Shown: positions 23,996-32,249 of the stretch, piece by piece
How positions within the stretch are numbered: position 1 is the stretch's first letter
Layout of the letters: each line of letters begins with the position of its first letter
Assembly (NCBI RefSeq): GCF_018129025.1
Contig: NZ_JAAEDI010000021.1
Span: forward strand, 1 to 64,000
DNA length: 64,000 bases
Source of the DNA: Neoroseomonas terrae
GTDB taxonomy: Bacteria; Pseudomonadota; Alphaproteobacteria; Acetobacterales; Acetobacteraceae
Reading direction: 5' to 3'
The notes under the pieces: model-generated
The model's input: only the letters and a program-made list of their open reading frames with translations
Database searches by the model: none
Told to the model about the DNA's origin: nothing
Position numbers and translations under genes: made by a program

Positions 23996-24582
23996 GATTG
24001 CGCCTGCTGACGGCGACGGCCGCGCTGGCCGTCGCATTCTGCGGTTCCACCGTGGCGCAGGATGCCGCCCGTGGCGGCAGCCTCGCGGCCGAACGCTGCG
24101 CCGCCTGCCATGGCGACAATGGCCGCAGCCAGATGCCGGAAACGCCTTCCCTGGCCGGGCAGCACGCCAGCTTCGTCACGCTGCAGATGATCCTGATCCG
24201 CGAGGGCATCCGCCAGGTTCCCGCCATGGCGGCCGTCACCGAGGGCATGGCCGACAAGGACATCGAGGATTTGGCCGCCTACTTCGCCAGCCTGCCGCCT
24301 GGCCCGCCCGATGATCGGCCGGCGCGAGACGCGGCCCTTTACGCCGCCGGCGAAGCGGTGATCGGCCCGCGGCGCTGCGGCGTATGCCACCTGCCGGCGC
24401 TGACCGGGCGCGAGCAGGTGCCGCGGATCGTCGGCCAGCGGGAGGAATACCTCCTGCGCGCTATGACGGAGTACCGCGACGGGCAGCGCGTCGGTGCGGA
24501 CGCGCAGATGAACAGCGCCATGGTCGGCATATCAAATGCGGAGATCGCCGCGCTGGCGCACTTCCTCGCGCAGCACGACTGA
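23992..24582 (+). CDS. Dihaem cytochrome c (c4-like)
   Basis: 196 aa from GTG 23992, overlapping the dehydrogenase stop by four bases. A Sec signal (ending VAQ) is followed by two haem-binding sites: CAACH at 36-40 and CGVCH at 129-133, each with a later Met that could be the axial ligand (for example VPAMAAV and MNSAMVG). The two-domain layout fits cytochrome c4. Its likely role is electron acceptor for the PQQ dehydrogenase. It is convergent with pqqE, 9 bp apart. Confidence 0.85.
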   Translation: MRLRLLTATAALAVAFCGSTVAQDAARGGSLAAERCAACHGDNGRSQMPETPSLAGQHASFVTLQMILIREGIRQVPAMAAVTEGMADKDIEDLAAYFASLPPGPPDDRPARDAALYAAGEAVIGPRRCGVCHLPALTGREQVPRIVGQREEYLLRAMTEYRDGQRVGADAQMNSAMVGISNAEIAALAHFLAQHD

Positions 24583-24591
24583 AGTCGACGG

Positions 24592-25659
24592 TCAGCCGAA
24601 CGCGCGGTACCGGAAATCGGCGGCGCCCGCCTCCGCTACCGCGTCCGCCAGCATGGCATGATGCGGCGACAGCGCGCAGGCAGGATCGGTCGCCGCCGCA
24701 TCCCCGAGCAAGGCGAAAGCCTGGCAGCGACAGCCGCCCCAATCGCGCTCGGCATGCGCGCAGCCGCGGCAGGGGGCGGGCATCCATCCCGTGCCGCGGA
24801 ACCGGTTGAAGGCCTCACTCTCCTCCCACGCTTCGCGCAGGGAGGTCTCGCGCACATTCGGGAACACCATGCCCGCAATGGATTCCGCGGCGTGGCAGGG
24901 CAGCACGCGACCGGCCGGCGAGACGGCGAGGAAGTTGTTGCCCCAGCCGCCCATGCAGGCCTTCGGCCGTGCCGCATGGTAGTCGGGCACGACGTAGTCG
25001 ATGACGAGCCGGCCTCGGTGTGCCTCCCGCGCCGCGGTCACGATGCGCGTCGCGTCGTCAAGCTGGGCGCGCGTCGGTAGCAGCGCGTCGCGATTGGCCA
25101 ACGCCCAGCCGTAGTACTGCACATGCGCCACTTCGAGCCGTGCGGCGCCCCACTCCAGCGCGGTGTCGATCAACAGCGGCAGATTGTGCAGATTCTGCCG
25201 ATGAACGACGGCGTTGAGGGTCAGTGGCAGCCCCGCTTCGCGCACCATGCGCGCCGCGGCTTCCTTGCGTGCCTGCGCGCCCTTCATGCCGCCGATGCGT
25301 TCCGCGCCGGCCGGTTCGGCGTCCTGCACCGAGAGCTGTACGTGATCGAGCCCAGCCGCGACGAGCCGCGCCATCAGCACCGCATCGAGCAGCACGCCCG
25401 CGGTGATCAGGTTAGTGTAGAGCCCTGCGTCCCGCGCCGCGGCGGTGATGGCGACGATGTCGCGCCGTGCGGTCGGCTCGCCGCCGGACAGATGCACCTG
25501 CAGGCAGCCCAGCGCAGCCGCTTCCATGAAGACGCGCGCCCATTCCTCGGTCGTCAGCTCCGCCGAGGCACGGGTCAGCTCCACAGGATTCGAGCAGTAG
25601 GGACAGCGCAGGGGGCAGCGATGCGTCAGCTCGGCCAGAAGCGCGAGCGGAGCCTTCAT
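24592..25659 (-). CDS. pqqE: PqqA peptide cyclase PqqE
   Basis: 355 aa radical SAM enzyme. The SAM cluster motif CPLRCPYC has cysteines 15, 19 and 22. SGGEP follows at about 59-63. The C-terminal SPASM region holds the auxiliary-cluster cysteines ([23 protein letters not shown]). PqqE, helped by PqqD, forms the Glu-Tyr carbon bond in PqqA. It overlaps pqqD by four bases and is the last gene of pqqABCDE. Confidence 0.95.
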   Translation of the reverse strand: MKAPLALLAELTHRCPLRCPYCSNPVELTRASAELTTEEWARVFMEAAALGCLQVHLSGGEPTARRDIVAITAAARDAGLYTNLITAGVLLDAVLMARLVAAGLDHVQLSVQDAEPAGAERIGGMKGAQARKEAAARMVREAGLPLTLNAVVHRQNLHNLPLLIDTALEWGAARLEVAHVQYYGWALANRDALLPTRAQLDDATRIVTAAREAHRGRLVIDYVVPDYHAARPKACMGGWGNNFLAVSPAGRVLPCHAAESIAGMVFPNVRETSLREAWEESEAFNRFRGTGWMPAPCRGCAHAERDWGGCRCQAFALLGDAAATDPACALSPHHAMLADAVAEAGAADFRYRAFG

Positions 25660-25913
25660 CCTGCGAGCGCCCCGCGCGCCACCAGATCATCGAGCATCGC
25701 GCGCACGTCGGCGTCGATCTCCTCGCGCGGCGCGGCGAAGGCGGCTGCGAGGGCATCGACGATCGCCGCCACGTCGCGCGCGCCGTCGACCAGGCGCAGC
25801 ACTTCCAGCGCCGTCTCGTCCGGGACGAACATCCGCTCGGGCGCCATGACGACCCAGCGTTGGCGCGCGGTGTCGTGGTGCAGGCGAACGCCGGGGGCGA
25901 AGCGCGGGGTCAT
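25656..25913 (-). CDS. pqqD: PqqD peptide chaperone
   Basis: 85 aa from ATG 25913 ([20 protein letters not shown]). It is a small RiPP recognition element that binds PqqA and delivers it to PqqE. The typical pattern [20 protein letters not shown] is present. ATGA overlaps link it to pqqC and pqqE. Confidence 0.93.
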   Translation of the reverse strand: MTPRFAPGVRLHHDTARQRWVVMAPERMFVPDETALEVLRLVDGARDVAAIVDALAAAFAAPREEIDADVRAMLDDLVARGALAG

Positions 25914-26632
25914 GGCCGGAAGGCACCGGGTGGCGGCAGCCCCGGGGCGACATAGGCGAAATGCAACGCGTCGAGCTGCGCCCAGAGCAGGTCGCATTTG
26001 AACCGCAACGCTGCGAGTACCTGTTCCTGCCGTTCGACCGTGGTCGCGTGCTCGCGCACGTAGGACAGGGCGAAGGCCACGTCCTGCGGGGCCTGCGTCA
26101 GCCGCGGCGTGAAATATGCGAGCGTCTCCTCGGTGACGAAATCGTAGTTCCGCAGCATGCCGGAGACGCGCTGCGAGATGATGTTGGGCGAGAACATCTC
26201 GGTCAGTGAGGACGCGATGGCTTCCAGCAGCGACTTCTCCCGCACGAAGCGGACATAGGCATCCACCGCGAAGCGTGTCCCTGGCAGCAGGCCGTCGAGG
26301 GACACGACGTAGTCCCGGTCGAGCCCGAGCCCATCGGTCAGAGCAAGCCAGCGTTCGACGCCACCGGGGTGCACGCCGTCCCCGTCATGATCCTCCAGCC
26401 GGCGGCGCCATTCGCGGCGCAGCTCGGGGGTGGGGAGCCGCGCGACGAGCGATGCATCCTTCGCCGGGATCGAGGCCTGGTAATAATAGCGGTTGAGCGC
26501 CCACGCCTGAACCTGGGCCTTCGTCAGCTTCCCGCCGTGCAGCAGGTGATGGAAGGGGTGATGGATATGGTAGCGCTCCTCCCCGATGGTGCGGAGCGCG
26601 GCTTCGAGCCCATCCGGTGTCAGCAGTCTCAC
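25910..26632 (-). CDS. pqqC: PQQ synthase PqqC
   Basis: 240 aa from GTG 26632. It catalyses the final oxygen-dependent ring closure and oxidation to PQQ. Conserved segments are visible: ERYHIHHPFHHLLHGGKLT, QAWALNRYYYQASIPAKDA and ATTVERQEQVLAALRFKCD. The GTG start is chosen because it overlaps the pqqB stop by four bases (GTGA), in keeping with the rest of the operon; a longer frame to 26668 adds a non-conserved Gly/Arg tail. Confidence 0.94.
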   Translation of the reverse strand: MRLLTPDGLEAALRTIGEERYHIHHPFHHLLHGGKLTKAQVQAWALNRYYYQASIPAKDASLVARLPTPELRREWRRRLEDHDGDGVHPGGVERWLALTDGLGLDRDYVVSLDGLLPGTRFAVDAYVRFVREKSLLEAIASSLTEMFSPNIISQRVSGMLRNYDFVTEETLAYFTPRLTQAPQDVAFALSYVREHATTVERQEQVLAALRFKCDLLWAQLDALHFAYVAPGLPPPGAFRP

Positions 26633-27531
26633 AGGCGGATCTCCATCCCGTCCTCGGCTACCTCCCACCCGGCGGCGTTGAGATGCGCACGCTCGGGGCT
26701 GTCGGCAAGCAGGGCGGGGTTGGTGTTGTTGACATGGACGAAGATGCGCCGCGCCACGGGGATCTCGGCGAAGGCCTCAAGCGTCGAACCCGGGCCGGTC
26801 ATCGGCATGTGCCCCATCCTTCGGCCGGTCTTGGGGCCCGCGCCGAGGCGGATCATCTCGTCGTCGATGAACAGGGTACCGTCGAACATCACGCAGTCGG
26901 CCCCGGCAAGGCGGGCTCGCAGCGCATCGGTCATCACAGCGCAGCCAGGGATGTAGTGCAGCGTGCCGCCGCCGGCGGACAGGCGAACGCCGGCCGCCTC
27001 GCCATCCTCCGCCACTTCGGGCGTCGCGGTGTCCTCGGCGAACAGCGGCACCTTGCCGGGCACGGCGTACACAGTGACGTCGATGCCGAGCGTCTCGAAG
27101 GCGCTATCAAAACCGATCGTCCGGCGATGGACATGCGCTGGGTTGAGTGCGCGGAAGATGGGATTGGCGTCCAGCACCGCCAGCGTCGGCTGCGCGGCGA
27201 ACAGCACCAAGTCCTGCCGCTCCCGCAGATGCAGGAGACCCGCGATGGCGTCCACTTCCGCCCCTGTCAGCAGGACGGCGCCGATCGGGGAATTGCGCAG
27301 CGAGGCGGGGCGGGGATGGAGCGCTGGTGTGGCGGCAATCTGCTGGCGCAGATCGGGGCTCGCGTTGATCAACAGCCACCGTTCGCCGTCAGCCGACACG
27401 GCGAGGCTTGCCTGGGTGCGCGGGGCCGCCAGCGGCTCGCCGGCGCGAGCGCGCATGCAGCCATCCCCGGCGGAGTTCCACTGCGGGAAGCCTCCGCCGG
27501 CAGCAGCGCCCAGCACAATGGCCCGGAGCAT
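26629..27531 (-). CDS. pqqB: PqqB metallo-beta-lactamase-fold protein
   Basis: 300 aa. PqqB is a hydroxylase acting on the Glu/Tyr-derived intermediate in PQQ synthesis. Family hallmarks are visible: LGAAAGGGFPQWN at the N-terminus, WLLINASPDLRQQI, MFDGTLFIDDEM, MGHMPMTGPGS and FVHVNNTNP. It begins 24 bp downstream of pqqA. Confidence 0.95.
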   Translation of the reverse strand: MLRAIVLGAAAGGGFPQWNSAGDGCMRARAGEPLAAPRTQASLAVSADGERWLLINASPDLRQQIAATPALHPRPASLRNSPIGAVLLTGAEVDAIAGLLHLRERQDLVLFAAQPTLAVLDANPIFRALNPAHVHRRTIGFDSAFETLGIDVTVYAVPGKVPLFAEDTATPEVAEDGEAAGVRLSAGGGTLHYIPGCAVMTDALRARLAGADCVMFDGTLFIDDEMIRLGAGPKTGRRMGHMPMTGPGSTLEAFAEIPVARRIFVHVNNTNPALLADSPERAHLNAAGWEVAEDGMEIRL

Positions 27532-27555
27532 GCCGTAAGCCCCGGGGCGGTAACG

Positions 27556-27636
27556 TCAGCCGATCTCGGCGCAGGCGTAGCTGTTGATTTCGAGGGCGAG
27601 GGAGATCTCGACGATCTTGGGCTTCTTCCAGGCCAT
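27556..27636 (-). CDS. pqqA: PQQ precursor peptide PqqA
   Basis: 26 aa (MAWKKPKIVEISLALEINSY...). The E-x3-Y pair that becomes PQQ is Glu16-Tyr20 (EINSY). GGAGGAGGA lies just upstream, an unusually strong ribosome site that suits a highly expressed peptide precursor. It lies 95 bp downstream of a second sorbosone-dehydrogenase-like gene and may have its own promoter or be processed from a longer transcript. Confidence 0.96.
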   Translation of the reverse strand: MAWKKPKIVEISLALEINSYACAEIG

Positions 27637-27656
27637 GAAACTTCCTCCTCCGATAG

Positions 27657-27673
27657 GCCGGCGGATTGCCGGC
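27657..27673 (-). repeat. Hairpin in pqqA leader
   Basis: Two copies of GCCGGC (27657-27662 and 27668-27673) separated by five bases can pair as a compact stem-loop a few bases upstream of the pqqA ribosome site. There is no T-run, so a processing or stabilising role is more likely than termination. Confidence 0.35.
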
Positions 27674-27731
27674 ACAGGGTTAAAGATGACGCTGCCGCGC
27701 ACCCGTATCAAGGATCGATCGGCCGGCGTGC

Positions 27732-29042
27732 TCACTGGCGGTTCGCCGGCGGCGCGCCGGGTTGCGCCGGCGCGACGCGCCAGACCGTGTTCGACAGGTC
27801 GTCGGCGACGATCAGAGCGCCGCGCGGATCAACGGTAACGCCGACCGGCCGACCACGGGCATTGCCCTGGTTGTCCAGGAAGCCCGTTACGATGTCGAGC
27901 GCCTCGCCGGCCGGTCGGCCGTCCCGGAACGGTACGAAGATGACCTTGTAACCGGACGGCACACGGCGGTTCCAACTGCCATGCTCGCCGACGAAGGCGC
28001 CTTCGGCGAACTGCGCGCCCATGGCAGGCGTGGAGAAGCTGAGACCGAGAGCGGCCACATGCGCGCCGAGCGCGAAGTCCGGCTGGATGGCGCTCGCGAC
28101 CCGTTCCGGATTCTGCGGCCGGACGCGCGGGTCGATGTTGCCGCCCCAGTAGCTGTAGGGCCAGCCGTAGAAGCCGCCCTCCCGCACCGATGTCAGATAG
28201 TCGGGCACCAGGTTCGGCCCGATCTCGTCGCGCTCATTCACCGCCGCCCAGAGCTCGCCGGACGCGGGGTGGATAGCGAGGGCCGTGGGATTGCGGAGGC
28301 CCGTCGCATAGGGTCGGTGTGCACCGGTCTGCACATCCACCTGCCAGACCAGGGCGCGATCCACCTCGGCCTCCATGCCGCGCTCCGTGATGTTGCTGTT
28401 GGAGCCGATGCCGACATAGAGGAATCGTCCGTCGGTGCTGGCCGTCAGCGCCTTCGTCCAATGATGGTTGATGGCGGATGGCAGCGCCGCGACCGTCGTC
28501 GGTGGTCCGCTCGCCTCGGTCTGGCCATCGGTATAGTCGAAGCGTACCAGCGCATCCTGATTGGCGACGTAGATGACGTTGCCGATCATGGCGAGGCCGT
28601 ATGGCGCGTTCAGGTTCTCCGCGAAGACCCGCCGCATCTCATAGCTGCCGTCGCCATCGGCATCGCGCAGCAGCGTCAGCCTGTTGCCGCCTTCCACCTG
28701 GCTGCGGCCAAGTCCCTTGATGAAGCCGGCGATGATGTCCTTCACGCGAAGGGCCGGTGCGCTCGCACCCCGACCTTCGGCAACGAGGATGTCGCCGTTC
28801 GGCAGCACCAGGGTCTGCCGAGGCACTCTCAGATCCGTGGCGATGGCCTGGATCGTGTACCCCTGGGGTACGGTGGGGCGTTCATTGCCCCAGCCTACCG
28901 GCCGCGGGATGGTCATCTCCGGCAGCAGGCTGCTTTGCGGTTGCGGCAGGTTCGGGTTCGCGCCGCGTTCGACCGGCCCGGGATCACCGTCGCAGGCACT
29001 CATGACGAGGGCGGCGCCGAGAAGAAGTGCGGTTCGCATCAT
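27732..29042 (-). CDS. Sorbosone-dehydrogenase-like lipoprotein, PQQ-dependent
   Basis: 436 aa. The signal peptide has a lipobox-like VMSAC (MMRTALLLGAALVMSACDGD), so probably lipid-anchored. Propeller motifs of the same family as the gene at 22784 are present: LRVPRQTLVLPNGDILVAEG, LNAPYGLAMIGN, GLRNPTALAIHP, SVREGGFYGWPYSYWGG and GEHGSWNRRVPSGYK. It starts at ATG 29042, which overlaps the DUF2231 stop by four bases and follows GGAGGGG. It was probably transcribed with the DUF2231 gene and leads into pqqABCDE. Confidence 0.82.
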   Translation of the reverse strand: MMRTALLLGAALVMSACDGDPGPVERGANPNLPQPQSSLLPEMTIPRPVGWGNERPTVPQGYTIQAIATDLRVPRQTLVLPNGDILVAEGRGASAPALRVKDIIAGFIKGLGRSQVEGGNRLTLLRDADGDGSYEMRRVFAENLNAPYGLAMIGNVIYVANQDALVRFDYTDGQTEASGPPTTVAALPSAINHHWTKALTASTDGRFLYVGIGSNSNITERGMEAEVDRALVWQVDVQTGAHRPYATGLRNPTALAIHPASGELWAAVNERDEIGPNLVPDYLTSVREGGFYGWPYSYWGGNIDPRVRPQNPERVASAIQPDFALGAHVAALGLSFSTPAMGAQFAEGAFVGEHGSWNRRVPSGYKVIFVPFRDGRPAGEALDIVTGFLDNQGNARGRPVGVTVDPRGALIVADDLSNTVWRVAPAQPGAPPANRQ

Positions 29043-29467
29043 GTCACCCCTCCCGGGAGCGTTCGGGAATAGCCCATCCAGGCGGCGATCGCCGCGAGCA
29101 GCGCGGTGGCGGCGGACAGGTAGAGCCCTTGGGGCATGGCGCCCCAGGCATCGCGCGCATGGACCAGGGCGTTGAAGAAGCCGAGTACCCACATGGCGAG
29201 CAGCACGACAAAATAGATGACGGCGCGCCCCCGATGCGGCGTGTGTGGGAACAGTTCGACCAGTGCCCAAAGCACGGCGAAGGCGCCCATGACGAGACCG
29301 CCGACGATCAGCCAGGATGCGAAGTTGGCCCACTGCACATGGTAGCTGCGGGCATAGGCGATGTCGCTCAGCAGCGCCCCGACGAACAGCGCCAGCGGAA
29401 ACGCCAGCAGCATGGCGTGGATCGGATGGAGAGGCCTCACGGCCACGGTTTCTGTAAGTCCCGACAC
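29039..29467 (-). CDS. DUF2231-type membrane protein
   Basis: 142 aa from GTG 29467, with GGAGAAGAAGG just upstream. Four transmembrane helices are evident (HPIHAMLLAFPLALFVGALL; WLIVGGLVMGAFAVLWALV; AVIYFVVLLAMWVLGFFNAL; a C-terminal Ala-rich helix). The HPIHAMLLAFPLALF start is typical of DUF2231. Genes of this family often sit beside sorbosone/PQQ dehydrogenases and may couple them to the respiratory chain, which is inference. Confidence 0.8.
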   Translation of the reverse strand: MSGLTETVAVRPLHPIHAMLLAFPLALFVGALLSDIAYARSYHVQWANFASWLIVGGLVMGAFAVLWALVELFPHTPHRGRAVIYFVVLLAMWVLGFFNALVHARDAWGAMPQGLYLSAATALLAAIAAWMGYSRTLPGGVT

Positions 29468-29865
29468 CCTTCTTCTCCTGGAGCTGACCGCGTCAGAGGA
29501 TCAACAGACTGCGCCGGCTATGGTTGCGGCGCGGCGACCGTCGGAACGTAACTTTGCGACGCGTGGACCGGATCCGGTCATCGCATGACGGGCGCCGAGT
29601 CCCGCGGCGCAGCGTGCTGCTGTCACGTGAGGGGTGCGCGTGCCGCGGCTCTGGTCGTGGCCGCGCACGGAACCGACGCGGTTGCACCGCCGTCGCGCGA
29701 CAGGGATGTGCATGAACGAGCATTGTTGGGGGCCATCGGCATCGGCAGCGACCCGCGGATTCGCTGCCTCCCGGCGCTCGCAGGGGATGTCGAGGACGAG
29801 CAGGACGCCGGCGTCGACCGGCGGCGCGACCATCGCTTCGTCGATCAGGGCGCGCCGCAGCGTCC
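29468..29865. other. Intergenic spacer between two minus-strand operons
   Basis: Roughly 400 bases. It must hold the promoter for the DUF2231-pqq transcript and the end of the sulfatase/MoxR operon. Open frames here are shadows. I see no T-run terminator and no gene. Confidence 0.35.
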
Positions 29866-30876
29866 TTACGCCGGGAAGACGTTCGACCAGTCGTCCGCCA
29901 TCGAGATCAGGTGCCAGCCGCGCCGCGCCGCGTCGTTCAGCGCGCGATCGAGCCGCCCGAAATGGGACTGCCGATCATAGGCGTACTCCCGCAACGCATC
30001 GTCATGATGGACGATCATGCCGAGGCGTCGTCCCGGCCCGGCGGTGACGACCTGCAGCATCTCATAGTCGCCGTCCGAATTGCCGAAAGCCGCTTGCGGA
30101 AGGCCCCCGAGGAAGCGCGACATGCCGACCGGCTTGCCCGGCCCGTCATTGATGAGATCCATCTCCGGCAGCCGCAGAAGACGGCCATTCTCGAAGCTCA
30201 TCTGGAAAGTGGTGCCCACCACGTTGCCGGGCGGGATGCCATAGACGCGCTCGGTCCAGGGCCGCATGAACTCGGCCGTTCCGCCGGAACAGATGCAGGT
30301 GCGGAAGCCGCGCGCCCGGAACAGGGCGAGGACCTCCAGCATCGGCTGGTAGATCAGCTCCGTGTACGGTCGCCCGAAGCGCGGATGGCGCGCCTGCCTC
30401 AGCCAGTCCTCGACGATGACATGGAACTCGTCGGGCGACATGCCGGCATGCGTCGCCTTCACGATCTCGACCAGTCCGCGCGTTCCGGCGCGCGACAGGC
30501 CCTCGCGATCATGCGCGAGCACGCTGCGGAACGGTTCCTGCGTCTGCCATTCCGGGTGTTGCGGGGCAAGCGCGTGCACGCGGTCCAGGGCGAAGGCCAG
30601 CTGGGTATACATGGGCTGTTCGACCCAGAGCGTGCCGTCATTGTCGAAGACCGCGAGGCGGTCCCCGGGCGGGACGAAGCCGGCATCGCCCTCGGTGGTC
30701 GTCGCGGCGAGGAAGTCGAGGATGGCGCGCTTGCGTTCCCCGTCGCGCCAGGACGGCAGCGGGTCGTCGCCGGCCTGGGCCGCGGTGGCCCGCGCTGACA
30801 GCGCGGCGAGCATCATCCCGGAAAGGCCGCGGCGGGACAACAAGGGCAGGGTGGACATCGTGGCGATCCTCGTCAT
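29866..30876 (-). CDS. Tat-exported HAD-family phosphatase
   Basis: 336 aa. A twin-arginine-like signal (LSRRGLSGMMLAALSARATA) is followed by HAD motif I VFDNDGTLW (nucleophile Asp), motif II CICSGGTAEF and motif IV GNSDGDYEML. This places it with periplasmic haloacid-dehalogenase-like phosphatases often annotated beside MoxR/sulfatase clusters. ATG 30876 overlaps the BatD-like stop by four bases; ATG 30858 with GAGG is an alternative and gives a tidier signal. It is the final gene of the operon. Substrate unknown. Confidence 0.8.
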   Translation of the reverse strand: MTRIATMSTLPLLSRRGLSGMMLAALSARATAAQAGDDPLPSWRDGERKRAILDFLAATTTEGDAGFVPPGDRLAVFDNDGTLWVEQPMYTQLAFALDRVHALAPQHPEWQTQEPFRSVLAHDREGLSRAGTRGLVEIVKATHAGMSPDEFHVIVEDWLRQARHPRFGRPYTELIYQPMLEVLALFRARGFRTCICSGGTAEFMRPWTERVYGIPPGNVVGTTFQMSFENGRLLRLPEMDLINDGPGKPVGMSRFLGGLPQAAFGNSDGDYEMLQVVTAGPGRRLGMIVHHDDALREYAYDRQSHFGRLDRALNDAARRGWHLISMADDWSNVFPA

Positions 30877-32249
30877 CAGCGAAGCCAATACGGTTGGGTC
30901 AGGCGCGGAGCGCGCCGCGGCAGGCTGGTCGGATTGAGGGCAGGCAGCGCCACCCTTCCTGTGCGGGGTGCCGCGCGGTGCAGGCTGCGTTCCACGCGGC
31001 GCGCCGCGTCGAGCAGCGGCCGGCCTTCCCATCGGCCAGCGCCGTGCGAAGCGAGTTGCGCGTCGAGCCGCGCCGCCTGTTCCACCAGCTCCGGCACCTC
31101 GGCGCGGCGGGCCAGCGCGGCGATCGTGCGCTCGCTGCCCGGCGGCAGCAGGCCATCGGCCCAATGGTAGAGCGCACGCAGCGCCGCCTTCGGGTCCCGC
31201 GTGCGGCAGGCCGCGGCGAGGGCCCGGAAGGGCGCTGGCCTGGCCAGCCGCCGCCTGCGCCACGACCACAGCAGCAGCCCGGCCAGCGCGGCGGCGGCGC
31301 CGGTACCCGCGGGCAACAGCCAGCGTTCCCGGCGCTTCGGTTCGGCGGCCGTGGTCCCGCCGCCTGCGGCGGCTGGGAGTACGTCCAGCTGGAGGGGTTC
31401 GACCCGGACCTCGCGCGCGCGGCCACTGCGCGGCTCGAACCAGGTCACCGAGAAGCCAGGGAGCTCGAGCTTTCCCGGCCGCTGCGGCACGAAAGCGACG
31501 CGTTCGCTGCGTAGCGCATGGAGGTTGCCACGGTCACTGCGGTCCTGCAGCACCGGCGGATCGGGATAGGTCCGCACCCCCTCGGGTTCGCCCCAGGCGC
31601 CGGGCGGCAACAGCATGGCGGCGGTGTCCTCCGCCTCCATGCGGAGCGTCCGCACGACGGCCTCGCCGACGCGCGGTTGCTCCCCGCCCTCAACGCCGGC
31701 CGTCATGCGGAAGGCGGGCGCGACCACGAGCCGTGCGGCGTCCTCGACACCGGGCGGAAGGCGCGCAGTGATCGGCCGCACCTCCGCCGTCGCCTCCGCC
31801 GCCATGGCCTGCCCGTCCGGACCGCCAACCCGGACCGCCATGACGATCGGAGCGATGACCAGCGGACCAGGCGCCGCCGCGAAGGCCGAGACCGTGTGCT
31901 GGAGCACGGAGTAGGTCTGTCCGTCCACACGCTCGCTTCCCGGCACGGTGCTGGCCTCCGGCAGGACGAGGAGACGACCCGTCGATGCCGTGACATCGGG
32001 CCAGGCGGGGGGTGCGGCGAAGCGCACCGGCGTCATCGCCGTAAGTGTCACGGTGATGCGCTGGCCGACCCAGACCGGGCCTTCCGGAGAAACGACGACG
32101 CGCAGCACGAAAGGTGCCGCGTTCTGCGCCGGTATGGGCCGGTCCGACGGCACCTGCCCGGACCGCTGCCGCCAGGGCGGGTCGGGCGTCCGGTCCTGGG
32201 CCTGGGCCGGGATCGCGAGGATGAGCAGGAGGCCGACGCGCCGCATCAT
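30876..32249 (-). CDS. BatD-like protein
   Basis: 457 aa from ATG 32249. A signal peptide (MMRRVGLLLILAIPAQAQ) is followed by beta-rich oxygen-tolerance BatD-type domains (VWVGQRITVTLT; GKLELPGFSVTWFEPRSG). A transmembrane helix lies near 315-335 (GAAAALAGLLLWSW) with a basic stop-transfer, then a cytoplasmic helical domain. Bat proteins accompany MoxR AAA+ ATPases and VWA proteins at the envelope. 4-base overlaps on both sides. Confidence 0.75.
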   Translation of the reverse strand: MMRRVGLLLILAIPAQAQDRTPDPPWRQRSGQVPSDRPIPAQNAAPFVLRVVVSPEGPVWVGQRITVTLTAMTPVRFAAPPAWPDVTASTGRLLVLPEASTVPGSERVDGQTYSVLQHTVSAFAAAPGPLVIAPIVMAVRVGGPDGQAMAAEATAEVRPITARLPPGVEDAARLVVAPAFRMTAGVEGGEQPRVGEAVVRTLRMEAEDTAAMLLPPGAWGEPEGVRTYPDPPVLQDRSDRGNLHALRSERVAFVPQRPGKLELPGFSVTWFEPRSGRAREVRVEPLQLDVLPAAAGGGTTAAEPKRRERWLLPAGTGAAAALAGLLLWSWRRRRLARPAPFRALAAACRTRDPKAALRALYHWADGLLPPGSERTIAALARRAEVPELVEQAARLDAQLASHGAGRWEGRPLLDAARRVERSLHRAAPRTGRVALPALNPTSLPRRAPRLTQPYWLR

